DNA of 64,000 bases from Streptomyces pacificus (GTDB lineage Bacteria > Actinomycetota > Actinomycetes > Streptomycetales > Streptomycetaceae), in contig NZ_BLLG01000020.1 of NCBI RefSeq assembly GCF_011766325.1, forward strand, positions 1 to 64,000, in the 5' to 3' direction. How positions within the stretch are numbered: position 1 is the first letter of the stretch; the number at the start of each line of letters is the position of its first letter. The translations under genes and the position numbers were made by a program. The notes beneath the pieces were generated by a model. It saw only the letters and a program-made list of their open reading frames with translations, did not search any database and was not told where the DNA came from. Below are positions 25,734 through 33,196 of the stretch, one piece after another.

Positions 25734-26297
25734 ATGGGTGATCGCATCGAGGAATGGGCAATGCAGGTCGCGGAGGCAGAGCTCTGCAGCACGCTCCCGC
25801 GCCGGTGGGCGCACACCAAGGGAGTGGCGCAGCGGGCGGAAGAAGTTGGGCAGGTACTCGGCGAGAATGCGGCTCTGCTCGTTGCCGCCGCCACCCTTCA
25901 CGACGTCGGGTACGCACCTCGACTGGCCGTAACGGGATTCCATCCGCTGGACGGAGCAAGGTTCCTACGTGACGAGCACGGAGCCGACCAGTCGTTGGCA
26001 CGGCTCGTCGCGAACCACTCCTTCGCCTTGCTGGAGGCTGAGCAGCGCGGATTGCACGATGAGCTGGCGTCGGAGTTCCCCCTGCTGGACGACCTAATGC
26101 TGGTGGACGCCCTCGTGTACTGCGACATGACGACGACGCCCGACGGCGGCCGGACCACCGCGCAGGACCGGGTCGCGGAGATCGTCGGCCGCTACGGCGC
26201 GGACAGTGTGGTCGGGCGGTTCATACGGCGGGCGGCGCCGGAGATCTTCTCCTCCGTCGAGAGGATCGAGGCAGCGCTGGCGGCTCAGCCGAGGTAG
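25734..26297 (+). CDS. HD domain metal-dependent phosphohydrolase
   Basis: A 187-residue soluble protein with the HD signature: H27 in RWAHTKGVAQRA, H56-D57 in AATLHDVGYAP, a further His in LVANHSFALLEA and an Asp in LMLVDALVYCDMT. HD proteins hydrolyse phosphate esters of nucleotides or other small molecules. The substrate is unknown. Its 3' end overlaps the convergent NUDIX gene by 13 bp. It is the first gene right of the insertion sequence, and its upstream region has no clear ribosome site. Confidence 0.8.
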   Translation: MGDRIEEWAMQVAEAELCSTLPRRWAHTKGVAQRAEEVGQVLGENAALLVAAATLHDVGYAPRLAVTGFHPLDGARFLRDEHGADQSLARLVANHSFALLEAEQRGLHDELASEFPLLDDLMLVDALVYCDMTTTPDGGRTTAQDRVAEIVGRYGADSVVGRFIRRAAPEIFSSVERIEAALAAQPR

Positions 26298-26752
26298 GGG
26301 TAGGTGCCGGCGAGGTAGTCGCCGATCTGCTGGCGCATGCTGGGGTGGATGTCGTACTGGTCGAGGTCGGCCGGCTGGACGAAGCGGACCCCGTCGGCCT
26401 CGGCGTTGATCGTGGGTGCTCCGCCGACCGGGCGGCCGATGTAGGTGTTTTCGTACTGCTGGCGGATCTCGCCGTCGGTGTAGGCGACGATGTGGTTCGG
26501 GTTGGTGTAGACGCCGAGGAAGCCGGTGATCTCCGCGACGATGCCGGTCTCCTCCAGGCACTCGCGGACAGCACACTCAGCCGCAGTCTCCCCGATGTCC
26601 TGGGCTCCGCCGGGGAGGGCCCACTGGCCGGTGTCGCGGCGGCGTTGGAGGAGGATGGCGCCGGTCTCGTCGACGACGAGAAGGTTGCTGGCCGGAATGA
26701 GGGTGTTCGCCTTCGGGGCGGTGGGGTCGTTGTAGTACTCAGTCCTGCCCAT
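26285..26752 (-). CDS. NUDIX hydrolase
   Basis: A 155-residue protein. The complete Nudix box GX5EX7REUXEEXGU runs across residues 48-71 (ending RECLEETGIV). ASNLLVVDETGAILLQRRRDTGQWALPGG before it is typical of nucleoside-diphosphate-X hydrolases. Its ATG lies inside the 3' end of the HTH gene (14-bp overlap), so it is translationally coupled to that gene. Substrate is unknown. Confidence 0.9.
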   Translation of the reverse strand: MGRTEYYNDPTAPKANTLIPASNLLVVDETGAILLQRRRDTGQWALPGGAQDIGETAAECAVRECLEETGIVAEITGFLGVYTNPNHIVAYTDGEIRQQYENTYIGRPVGGAPTINAEADGVRFVQPADLDQYDIHPSMRQQIGDYLAGTYPYLG

Positions 26753-27512
26753 GGTCGGCGGTCCTCTCCTGGTCAGGTGCCCATGGCCGCGCGGCGGCCC
26801 AGACGGCGTCGAAGCTCTGAGCGTAATTGTCGAACCACCCTGTACCGTCCGCCCTCTTGAGGTGGAGGAGGGGGTTGGCGCTGGCCGGTAGTCCCCAGAT
26901 GTGGGGGTTGACGAGCAGGTTGTCGTCGTAGCGGAACATGGACGTGTAGAGGGTGGTGTCATGGAGCCGTACGGCGCACCCGGCCTCGCCCAGCAGGGGC
27001 CGGTAGTACGTCAGCGAGGCGCGGATCTTGGCGGCGAGGGTGTCGCCGATCCCCTCCTCGCGGCCCCGGATGGCGACTGCCTGCCCGTCCGGGTCGCCGA
27101 AGCACAGGCGCACCCGCACTCCATCGGCGGCACGTTCGGAGAGCATCTTGGCGACGTGGGGGTTGGACTGGGCGAAGAAAGTGCCGGAGAAGACGAGGAC
27201 GCCGATCTCGTGCCGAGCCTCTCGCAGCAGCGCGAGCCAGACGTCCCGGGGCACGCTGGCCCTGTTCTGGTAGGTGCCGACCAGCTCGGTGCCTAACCCG
27301 TCCCGCAGCCGGCCGGGGCGCTTGGACGGCTCGGGCCAGAGGAAGGTCTCTTCCACGCGCAGGTGTCGCGCGACGCGGAAGCGGTGCCGGGCATGGGGAA
27401 TGCGCCCGCCCAGCCACCGGCTCACCGTTTTGGGATCTACTTCGCAGATCTCGGCCAGCGAGTCGGGCGAGACGCCGCGTTGGCCGAGCACGGTGCGCAG
27501 TCGGTCGTTCAC
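26739..27512 (-). CDS. XRE-type HTH regulator with DUF5919-like C-terminal domain
   Basis: A 257-residue protein. Residues 1-60 are a helix-turn-helix (RGVSPDSLAEICEVDPKTVSRWLGGRIP). Residues 90-240 form an alpha/beta domain with a phospholipase-D-like flavour (REARHEIGVLVFSGTFFA, GVRVRLCFGDPDGQAVAIRG, LYTSMFRYDDNLLVNPHIWG). I recall such fusions as HTH-DUF5919. The domain may sense a small molecule or nucleotide. It heads a two-gene operon with the NUDIX gene and is divergent from the HAD gene. A repeated 16-bp motif in the spacer may be its operator. GTG 27512 has no clear ribosome site and may be leaderless. Confidence 0.8.
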   Translation of the reverse strand: MNDRLRTVLGQRGVSPDSLAEICEVDPKTVSRWLGGRIPHARHRFRVARHLRVEETFLWPEPSKRPGRLRDGLGTELVGTYQNRASVPRDVWLALLREARHEIGVLVFSGTFFAQSNPHVAKMLSERAADGVRVRLCFGDPDGQAVAIRGREEGIGDTLAAKIRASLTYYRPLLGEAGCAVRLHDTTLYTSMFRYDDNLLVNPHIWGLPASANPLLHLKRADGTGWFDNYAQSFDAVWAAARPWAPDQERTADHGQD

Positions 27513-27548
27513 AGCAGATATCGAATCGGTACACCGCGTGATCACGCA

Positions 27549-27564
27549 AGGACGTTTTGGGACG
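27549..27564. promoter_or_regulatory. candidate operator, copy 1 (divergent HTH/HAD spacer)
   Basis: On the minus strand this reads CGTCCCAAAACGTCCT. The same 16-mer with one change (CGTCCCAGAACGTCCT) occurs at 28304-28319 before the radical SAM gene. It is itself a direct repeat of CGTCC spaced 10 bp. Its place in the promoter region of the only regulator in the cassette suggests it is that regulator's site. Confidence 0.5.
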
Positions 27565-27595
27565 CGGTGGCTGAAGCGCAGCCCCGCCGACTGCC

Positions 27596-27608
27596 TACTC
27601 TGGCGGCA
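27596..27608 (+). promoter_or_regulatory. -10 box of a probable leaderless HAD transcript
   Basis: TACTCT at 27596-27601 ends six bases before the ATG at 27608, so transcription would begin at or next to the start codon. There is no Shine-Dalgarno sequence. Leaderless mRNAs are common in actinomycetes. Confidence 0.5.
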
Positions 27609-28300
27609 TGGAGCTCTTCGTCCTGTGGGACATCGACCACACTCTCATCGAGAACGCGGGGGTGAGCAAGGAGATCTACGCCGCTGCCTTCTCGGCGCTC
27701 TCGGGACGCGAGCCCACGGAGGCGGCGCGTACTGAGGGGCGTACGGATCGACTGATCATGCGCGACATGTTCGTCCGCGAAGGGCTGCCCGTACCTGCCT
27801 GGCACTTCATCGAGACCGCGCTCACCCAGGCGGGGGAAGCGCGCCTGGAGGAGCTGCGCAGGCGCGGGACTGCCCTGCCCGGTGTTCATGAGGCGCTGAA
27901 GGCCGCTTCTGCTCAGAGCGGTTGGATCTCCTCCGTCCTCACCGGCAACATCGCCGCCAACGCCCGTGTGAAGCTGTCCGCGTTCGGCCTCGAATCGCTG
28001 CTAGACCTGACAGTGGGCGCCTACGGAGCGGACGCTGAGCTTCGTCCCCATCTGGTCGCTGTCGCCCGCGAGCGCGCGCAGCGACTTCGCAGTGTTTCGG
28101 CCGACGTCACCACCGTCCTCGTGGGGGACACCCCGCTCGACGTGGAAGCGGCTCTGACCACGGGCTCCGGGATCCTCGCCGTCGCCTCCGGTATCCACAC
28201 TCCGGAGGAACTGACCGCCGCCGGCGCTGCCGACGTCCTGCCCGACCTGTCGGACACGAAGCGCGTCCTCAGCATGGTGGAGTCCTTCGCAGGTCACTGA
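27608..28300 (+). CDS. HAD family hydrolase (phosphatase)
   Basis: A 230-residue protein with HAD motif I WDIDHTL (D8, D10), motif II SSVLTGN near residue 115 and motif IV VLVGDTPLDVEAA near residue 178. The cap domain insertion is helical. It is probably a small-molecule phosphatase like phosphoglycolate phosphatase. It is divergent from the HTH gene and followed by the radical SAM operon after 105 bp, which carries operator copies 2 and 3. Confidence 0.88.
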   Translation: MELFVLWDIDHTLIENAGVSKEIYAAAFSALSGREPTEAARTEGRTDRLIMRDMFVREGLPVPAWHFIETALTQAGEARLEELRRRGTALPGVHEALKAASAQSGWISSVLTGNIAANARVKLSAFGLESLLDLTVGAYGADAELRPHLVAVARERAQRLRSVSADVTTVLVGDTPLDVEAALTTGSGILAVASGIHTPEELTAAGAADVLPDLSDTKRVLSMVESFAGH

Positions 28301-28303
28301 AAA

Positions 28304-28336
28304 CGTCCCAGAACGTCCTCGGACCGTCCCTGAACG
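28304..28336. promoter_or_regulatory. candidate operators, copies 2 and 3
   Basis: CGTCCCAGAACGTCCT at 28304-28319 matches the motif in the HTH/HAD spacer at 15 of 16 positions. A shorter copy CGTCCCTGAACG follows at 28325-28336. The two starts are 21 bp apart, two helical turns, so bound proteins would sit on one face of the DNA. They lie upstream of the radical SAM gene. Confidence 0.5.
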
Positions 28337-28405
28337 CGGTGACGAGGTCCCCGGGCAGAAGGCCACGATCGGGCTCCCAACAGGCAGCCAGCCGAAGGAG
28401 CCGAT

Positions 28406-29308
28406 GTGATCGGGGAAGTCACCGGGATCAGGAAGATCCGAATGCTGTACCTGCAGCTGCTCTACCGCTGCAACTTCACGTGCCTGCACTGCTTCCACGG
28501 CAAGCGGCTCCAGTACGCCGACGCGTTCACCGCCGAGGAAGCCGCGAGCCTCCTCACCCTGATGCGGGACGAGTACGGCACGGAGGCCGTGACCCTGCTC
28601 GGCGGAGAGCCGTTCGCCCACCGGGATCTCGCGCAGGTCGTCCGCTACGCGAAGGAGGAGCTGGGCCAGCGCGTCGAGATCTGCACCAACGGGTACCGGA
28701 TCGAGCGCCGCCTGACCGAGATCGCTCCGCACCTGGACCTGCTCAGGGTCTCGCTGGAGGGAGTCGGATCGACCAACGACGGCATCCGCAGGCACGGCAG
28801 TTACCAGAGCGCCCTGAACTCGCTCAGTCTGGCGCGGGACCTCGGCGTATCGACGGGCGCGACCATGACCGTCACCTCGCGGAACATCGACGAGGTCCTC
28901 CCTCTCGCAGGCGTCTTGGCGCAGCTCGGGGTCCGGCAACTCAAGCTCCACCACCTGCGGGTGGTCGGCAACGCCGCCGACCACCCCGAGCTGCTGGTCA
29001 CCGCCCCCTCCGCCTACGGCCGGTTGCGCGAAGAGCTCGCGTCGGCCGACCTGCCCTTGGAGGTGATCGTCGACGAGGACCTCTCCGAACACGGCGCCCC
29101 GCAGGCGTGCGCGCCGTCAGACGGTCCTCGCGAGATCGACCGCATCGAGGCCGACCCACGTGGTGCGCTGACCATGTCCTGCAAGGCCGTGGGCAAGGAC
29201 GCGCACGCCTTCTGGTACGAGAAGGCGGCAGGACGCATCGTCCACAAGCCCTCCTCTGCCGACGAGCTCACTCTCGCGGTGCCGGACGTGGTGTACGGCC
29301 GTGCCTGA
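28406..29308 (+). CDS. radical SAM protein
   Basis: A 300-residue enzyme with the 4Fe-4S site CNFTCLHC (C22, C26, C29) and the SAM-binding GGEPF at 66-70. Further radical SAM strands are QRVEICTNGYRI and LLRVSLEGVGSTNDGIRRHGSY-like. There is no SPASM Cys cluster at the C-terminus. It therefore makes a 5'-deoxyadenosyl radical on an unknown substrate. GTG 28406 has GAAGGAG upstream. It heads a tight operon: the kinase start lies 8 bp inside its 3' end. No precursor peptide is seen nearby. Confidence 0.88.
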   Translation: MIGEVTGIRKIRMLYLQLLYRCNFTCLHCFHGKRLQYADAFTAEEAASLLTLMRDEYGTEAVTLLGGEPFAHRDLAQVVRYAKEELGQRVEICTNGYRIERRLTEIAPHLDLLRVSLEGVGSTNDGIRRHGSYQSALNSLSLARDLGVSTGATMTVTSRNIDEVLPLAGVLAQLGVRQLKLHHLRVVGNAADHPELLVTAPSAYGRLREELASADLPLEVIVDEDLSEHGAPQACAPSDGPREIDRIEADPRGALTMSCKAVGKDAHAFWYEKAAGRIVHKPSSADELTLAVPDVVYGRA

Positions 29309-29960
29309 TCACCCGCGTTTCGAGAGTCTGGAGGGATTACGCGGCACGGGTAAGTCCACCCTGGCGCCGATGCTCGCCGCCGCCCGACAGGCCGTCCTCG
29401 TCGCCACCGTCCCGTCCCTCTACCAGCCGCTCAGACACGCGGTGGACGAGCGGACGAACGTCGAGGCGCGGATGTGCCTCTACCTTTCCGCTCTGTTCAC
29501 CGCGGCCGAGGAGATCCAGCACCATCTCGACGCCGGCGTCCCGGTCGTCGTCGAGAGCTACTTCGCCCGGTGCCTCGCCACCCATCGGGCCCTGGGCGCC
29601 CGGCTCGGTATCACCCTGCCGAGCTGGCTGCCAAAACCCGTCACGTACCACCTCGTCTGCGACGACAACGAACGACAGCGCCGCCTCGCTAGACGGAACA
29701 AGCCGGCATCGCGATGGGACGCACTGATCGAGACCGTCACGCACCGGGTGACCGACGCCTACGCCTCGTTCCCGATGCACCGCGTCGACACCACCGGGCG
29801 CAGCCCCGACGAGGTCCTCCGCGTGATCACGGACACCGATACGCAAACGGACACCGATACGCTAGGAGCGCACTCCCATGCAGACACAGAGCCTGTGGAA
29901 GCACACCCTCACCTTCTTCCCGCAGTTCCTCGCCACGTTGCGGGAGCGCGTCGCCCATGA
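29301..29960 (+). CDS. P-loop deoxynucleoside/thymidylate kinase-like protein
   Basis: A 219-residue protein. Walker A is GLRGTGKST at residues 12-20. A substrate-binding stretch PVVVESYFARCLATHRALG lies at about 81-99, and a LID-like basic segment NERQRRLARRNKPASRWD at about 121-138. This matches the dTMP kinase / deoxynucleoside kinase fold, so it probably phosphorylates a nucleoside or nucleotide. It overlaps the upstream radical SAM gene by 8 bp. Its last 28 codons overlap the methyltransferase gene in another frame, and an 18-bp duplication (29829-29864) lies in this tail. Confidence 0.75.
   Translation: MPDHPRFESLEGLRGTGKSTLAPMLAAARQAVLVATVPSLYQPLRHAVDERTNVEARMCLYLSALFTAAEEIQHHLDAGVPVVVESYFARCLATHRALGARLGITLPSWLPKPVTYHLVCDDNERQRRLARRNKPASRWDALIETVTHRVTDAYASFPMHRVDTTGRSPDEVLRVITDTDTQTDTDTLGAHSHADTEPVEAHPHLLPAVPRHVAGARRP
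29829..29864. repeat. 18-bp tandem duplication at the kinase/methyltransferase junction
   Basis: ACGGACACCGATACGCAA at 29829-29846 is followed directly by ACGGACACCGATACGCTA at 29847-29864. It adds six codons in frame to the kinase tail just before the methyltransferase ribosome site (GGAG at 29864-29867). Confidence 0.9.
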
Positions 29961-30540
29961 CGCCACCGTCGCGGTTGTCGGCGCGAGCGACGGCAAGTTC
30001 GTCCTGCCCCTCGCCGCCGCCGGCTACCACGTCGTCGCCGTCGAACGCGACGCGGTCGCCCTCCACGGGGGCGACGTCCACCTCCCGGGTGACAGCCAGG
30101 CACACGCGTTGGGCCTGATCGATCGGCTGAAGCTCGAAGAACTCCACGACCGCGTACAGGTCGTGGAGGACGACTTCCTCGACGGCGAACCCCTGGGCCT
30201 GCAGTGCGAGGCGGTCTGGACGAGCTGCTCGTGGCACTACAGTGCCAACCACCACCGCCCGCTCGCCGAGTTCGTCGACCGCATGCAGCGCCTGGTCCGC
30301 CCGGGCGGTGTGTTCGGCGCGGAGTTCATGATGCCCGTCGAAAGACGCCACCACATGATCGAGCACTACACCTCTCCCGAGCGCCTTCGCCACCACTTCC
30401 TCGGCGACTGGGAGGTCCTGCTCACCCTGCGCACGACCGAGTTCACCGAGCGGCCCCACGTCGGCCAACTGCACGACCACACCCACCGCATGGGCCTGCT
30501 CATGGCAGCCCGGACGTCCACCCTCACCGACCACTTCTGA
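29878..30540 (+). CDS. class I SAM-dependent methyltransferase
   Basis: A 220-residue protein with a Rossmann start VAVVGASDGKFVLPLAAAGYHVVAVERD (motif I at about 31-58; G35, D38 and the acidic E56), VEDDFLDG near 97-104 and RLVRPGGVFGAEF near 137-149. A run of His residues (WHYSANHHRPL, RRHHMIEHY, HDHTHRM) is unusual and may bind metal. Substrate is unknown. It overlaps the kinase gene by 83 bp and is followed by the CYTH gene after 11 bp. Confidence 0.85.
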   Translation: MQTQSLWKHTLTFFPQFLATLRERVAHDATVAVVGASDGKFVLPLAAAGYHVVAVERDAVALHGGDVHLPGDSQAHALGLIDRLKLEELHDRVQVVEDDFLDGEPLGLQCEAVWTSCSWHYSANHHRPLAEFVDRMQRLVRPGGVFGAEFMMPVERRHHMIEHYTSPERLRHHFLGDWEVLLTLRTTEFTERPHVGQLHDHTHRMGLLMAARTSTLTDHF

Positions 30541-30551
30541 GAGAAGGACCC

Positions 30552-31139
30552 ATGAAGCACGAGTACGAGGCGAAGTTCGTGGCCGTCGACGCCGCCGGCC
30601 TCCAGGCCAAGCTGACTGCCCTCGGCGCCGTTCAGGCGTTCCCCCCGACGCTCCTCACCCGCAAGATCTTCGAGAGCGACTCCCTGGATGGCGGGGCCTG
30701 GATTCGGCTGCGTAACGAGGGCACCCGCTCGACGCTCACGCTCAAGCAGGTCACCGACGCCACGACGATCGACGGCACCAAGGAGATCGAGACCGAGGTC
30801 ACCGACCTGCACGCCATGGCCGACATCCTGCGCCGGGTCGGCCTCACCGAGGTGCGGTACCAGGAGAACTACCGCGAGGAGTGGTGCCTGGGCGAGGTCG
30901 CCTTCGACTTCGACACCTGGCCCGACCTTCCCACCTTCCTGGAGATCGAGGGACCCGACGAGGCGTCGGTGCGGCAGGCCGCCGCGCTGCTTGACCTCGA
31001 CTACTCCGAGGCACGATTCGGCAGCGTCGACGAGATCTACAAGAGCGAGGCCGGCCGCGACATCCTCGCGGAACCCACCCTCCTGTTCTCCGACGCCGAG
31101 AAGCAGGAGGACGCTTCTCCTACGGCCCAGGGCCGTTGA
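30552..31139 (+). CDS. CYTH domain protein (class IV adenylate cyclase / triphosphatase-like)
   Basis: A 195-residue protein starting MKHEYEAKF, the ExExK signature (E4, E6, K8) of the CYTH triphosphate tunnel fold. Later strands carry WIRLRNEG, TLTLKQVTD, KEIETEVTD, EVAFDFDTWPDLPTFLEIEGPDE. Members make cAMP or hydrolyse nucleoside, thiamine or inorganic triphosphates; which applies here cannot be told. It is the fourth gene of the radical SAM operon, with GAGAAGGA before its ATG. Confidence 0.88.
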   Translation: MKHEYEAKFVAVDAAGLQAKLTALGAVQAFPPTLLTRKIFESDSLDGGAWIRLRNEGTRSTLTLKQVTDATTIDGTKEIETEVTDLHAMADILRRVGLTEVRYQENYREEWCLGEVAFDFDTWPDLPTFLEIEGPDEASVRQAAALLDLDYSEARFGSVDEIYKSEAGRDILAEPTLLFSDAEKQEDASPTAQGR

Positions 31140-31158
31140 TCGCGGAGGCGGACGAGCA

Positions 31159-31533
31159 ATGCTGACGGAAGTCGCCTTACAGCACAGGGTGATCCCCGGG
31201 ATCGCCGAGTTCGCCCGCGGAGGACTGCCCGCACCGGCGGCCACCGACGACGGCAACGAATGGGTCGACGGATTCTGCTGGCTCTACTGCGGGCAGCGGT
31301 GGACGCGCGTCCTGTGGATCGGCCCCGCCAGAGTCGCCGGCGCCCAGGCGCCGATGTACGCGTGCGGCCCCTGCATCCGCGTACTGCAGGAACGGGTCTG
31401 GCAGTCCCTCCTCAACGAGGACCGCCCAGAACGCTCAGCCCGGCCGAGCAAAGCCGCCGCGGTGGGACAGCCGACCTCCGGCAGGAGGACCGGCAAGCAC
31501 CGGGGCCAGAGCAGGTTCCTCCGCCGAGGTTAA
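31159..31533 (+). CDS. small Cys-containing hypothetical protein
   Basis: A 124-residue protein. The middle has FCWLYCGQRWTRV and, 30 residues on, MYACGPCIRVL. These two Cys pairs could form a zinc ribbon. The tail is basic (GRRTGKHRGQSRFLRRG). It starts 19 bp after the CYTH stop on the same strand and is probably the last gene of the operon. The family is not recognised. Confidence 0.65.
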   Translation: MLTEVALQHRVIPGIAEFARGGLPAPAATDDGNEWVDGFCWLYCGQRWTRVLWIGPARVAGAQAPMYACGPCIRVLQERVWQSLLNEDRPERSARPSKAAAVGQPTSGRRTGKHRGQSRFLRRG

Positions 31534-31739
31534 GCCCCCGCCCTGGTCACGCAGGTGCCCGCCGTCCCCCGCGGCGCGAGCCCCATGACCAGGGCGGGTC
31601 CTGGCGTGCACCCTTTCGCCAGAGAACTACGCAAGACAAGGGCCCGACGCTTCCCGCTACCTGCGGCGCCAGCGACCCCAGCCAGAGGCAGGCCATGTTC
31701 GAGGGAGCGTGGCTGGCACTCGGTCACAACGCCCACGGC

Positions 31740-32150
31740 GAGAAGGCCATTGGCATTGAGGCGTCCCACACGGCCGACGCCCCACCGGACTGGGCCACCA
31801 CCCTGCCGAGCTTCCGGCCCTGTGACCCGGCCGGGTTCACCGCGGGGTACCGGTTCACCGTGCCGCTGATCGACATGCCGGTCTACCTGGACTGCCTCCT
31901 CCGCCGGCTCCGCGCCGCTGGGGGGCGGTCGAGCAACGGCGCCTCGCCTCGCTCGCCGACGCCGGCCCCGTGTCGGCGATCGTCAACTGCACCGGCCTCA
32001 GCGCCCATGGCCTGGTTCCGGATCCCGACCTGCGGCAGATCCGTGGCCAGCACGTCGTCGTCACCAATCTGGGCCTGACCGACTTCTTCTCCGAGGGCAC
32101 CGGCTCCTCGCCGGACCTACTGTCCGAGTCGAGGCAGAGCAGCGGGAGGA
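31740..32150 (+). pseudogene. D-amino-acid oxidase remnant, frameshifted and truncated
   Basis: The first frame reads WATTLPSFRPCDPAGFTAGY, RFTVPLIDMPVYLDCLLRRL and RAAGG. After a run of six G at 31920-31925 the sense continues in another frame as VEQRRLASLADAGPVSAIVN, CTGLSAHGLVPDPDLRQIRG, QHVVVTNLGLTDFF. One lost G explains the shift. The N-terminal FAD motif and the C-terminus are missing. The intact family oxidises D-amino acids. Confidence 0.75.
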
Positions 32151-32217
32151 CGGCATCTTGGCCGTGCACAACTACGGGCACGGTGGTGCCAGCGACCTGA
32201 CGTGAACTGACCGGAGA

Positions 32218-32465
32218 CGCGTTTCAGATCGCTTGTTCGGCTCGAAGGCGTTGATTCTCTTCTTCCAGGGCAGCGATGCGCCGTTCCAGCTCCGCTCGGC
32301 TGGGCTTCCTCGGCGCCGATGGTGTCGCAGTTTGGGACTGTGGAGGTTCGTTCGCCAGCGAGGCCAACCGGCTCGAACGCAACGATCGCGGATGGGTCCT
32401 TGCCACATTCGGGGCACTTCGTAGAGCGAGGCGGCTCGTCGTTCTCCGCGTGACGCGAGGTCGTG
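32218..32465 (-). pseudogene. frameshifted small hypothetical protein
   Basis: On the minus strand one frame reads RHAENDEPPRSTKCPECGKD and PSAIVAFEPVGLA. A second frame continues PRKPSRAELERRIAALEEEN and QRLRAEQAI to a stop at 32224. Together they look like one protein with a CPECG zinc-type motif and a C-terminal coiled coil, broken by a shift near 32330-32360. The family is not recognised. Confidence 0.4.
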
Positions 32466-32514
32466 ACGATGTGCCCACTGAAGTTCCCCCCGGATCGTGG
32501 ACAGCGGTTGCTTA

Positions 32515-32948
32515 CGCTGCGGGGGTGAAGTCTTGCTGCAGCCTGGCTCGGGTTTCGAGTGGGGTGAGGTACCCGAACTCGGGGTGTTTGCGGAGCCTGG
32601 TGCGGTTGTACTCGACCTCGATGAAGCGGAAGACGTCGGCGCGGGCAGCCTCGCGGCTCTCCCAGACAGTGGTGCCGATCTCCGCTTTCAGCAGCCCGAA
32701 GAAGCTTCCAGGTCGATGACCGTGGCCAAGTACCACCAGCCCTCGATCGTCGCCAGGTAAGTGATGTCCCCGACGAGCTTCGTGCCAGGCTCGGCGGCGG
32801 TGAAATCGCGTCCGACCAGGTCCGGGGCCGGGGCGGCCTTGGCATCCTGCTTCGTCAGGTACCGGCGCTTGCGGCGGGTGACGCCTCGGATGTCGCGTTC
32901 CCGCATGATCCGCTCGACCCTGTAGCGGCCATCGAGGAGACTCTAAAA
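32515..32948 (-). pseudogene. IS3-family transposase remnant with internal deletion
   Basis: One minus-strand frame encodes MRERDIRGVTRRKRRYLTKQ, KLVGDITYLATIEGWWYLAT and VIDLEAS, the start of an IS3 OrfB catalytic core. It joins directly, in another frame, to FFGLLKAEIGTTVWESREAA and YNRTRLRKHPEFGYLTPLET, the end of OrfB. About 70-80 codons that hold the second catalytic Asp are missing between. OrfA and the element ends are not seen. It cannot be active. Confidence 0.85.
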
Positions 32949-33048
32949 GCACCTTCCGTGCCCGTCGGCCCCGCGCAGTAGCGCTGGATGGGGCTCTGTC
33001 TCGGACCGTCCGCTCACGCATCGCTCACGCACGAGGCCGGGAACGACG

Positions 33049-33089
33049 GAGCGCCCCGACCGGCTGAGACCGATCGGGGCGCTCCGTAG
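33049..33089 (-). terminator. hairpin terminator downstream of tRNA-Lys
   Basis: GGAGCGCCCCGA and TCGGGGCGCTCC are perfect complementary arms separated by about 15 bases. They lie 35 bp beyond the tRNA 3' end. Confidence 0.75.
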
Positions 33090-33123
33090 CAGGTCAGAGG
33101 GGGTATCCCCTCCCTGCCAGCGG

Positions 33124-33196
33124 TAGGCCGTGTGGGACTCGAACCCACAACCAACGGATTAAAAGTCCGCTGCTCTGCCAATTGAGCTAACGGCCC
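33124..33196 (-). tRNA. tRNA-Lys (TTT)
   Basis: Minus strand, 73 nt. It has acceptor GGGCCGT, D-arm AGCTCAATTGGCAGAGC, anticodon arm GCGGACTTTTAATCCGT with anticodon TTT, T-arm TGTGGGTTCGAGTCCCACA and discriminator A. It is the right boundary of the accessory region. A -10 like TATGCT lies upstream at 33219-33214. Confidence 0.95.
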
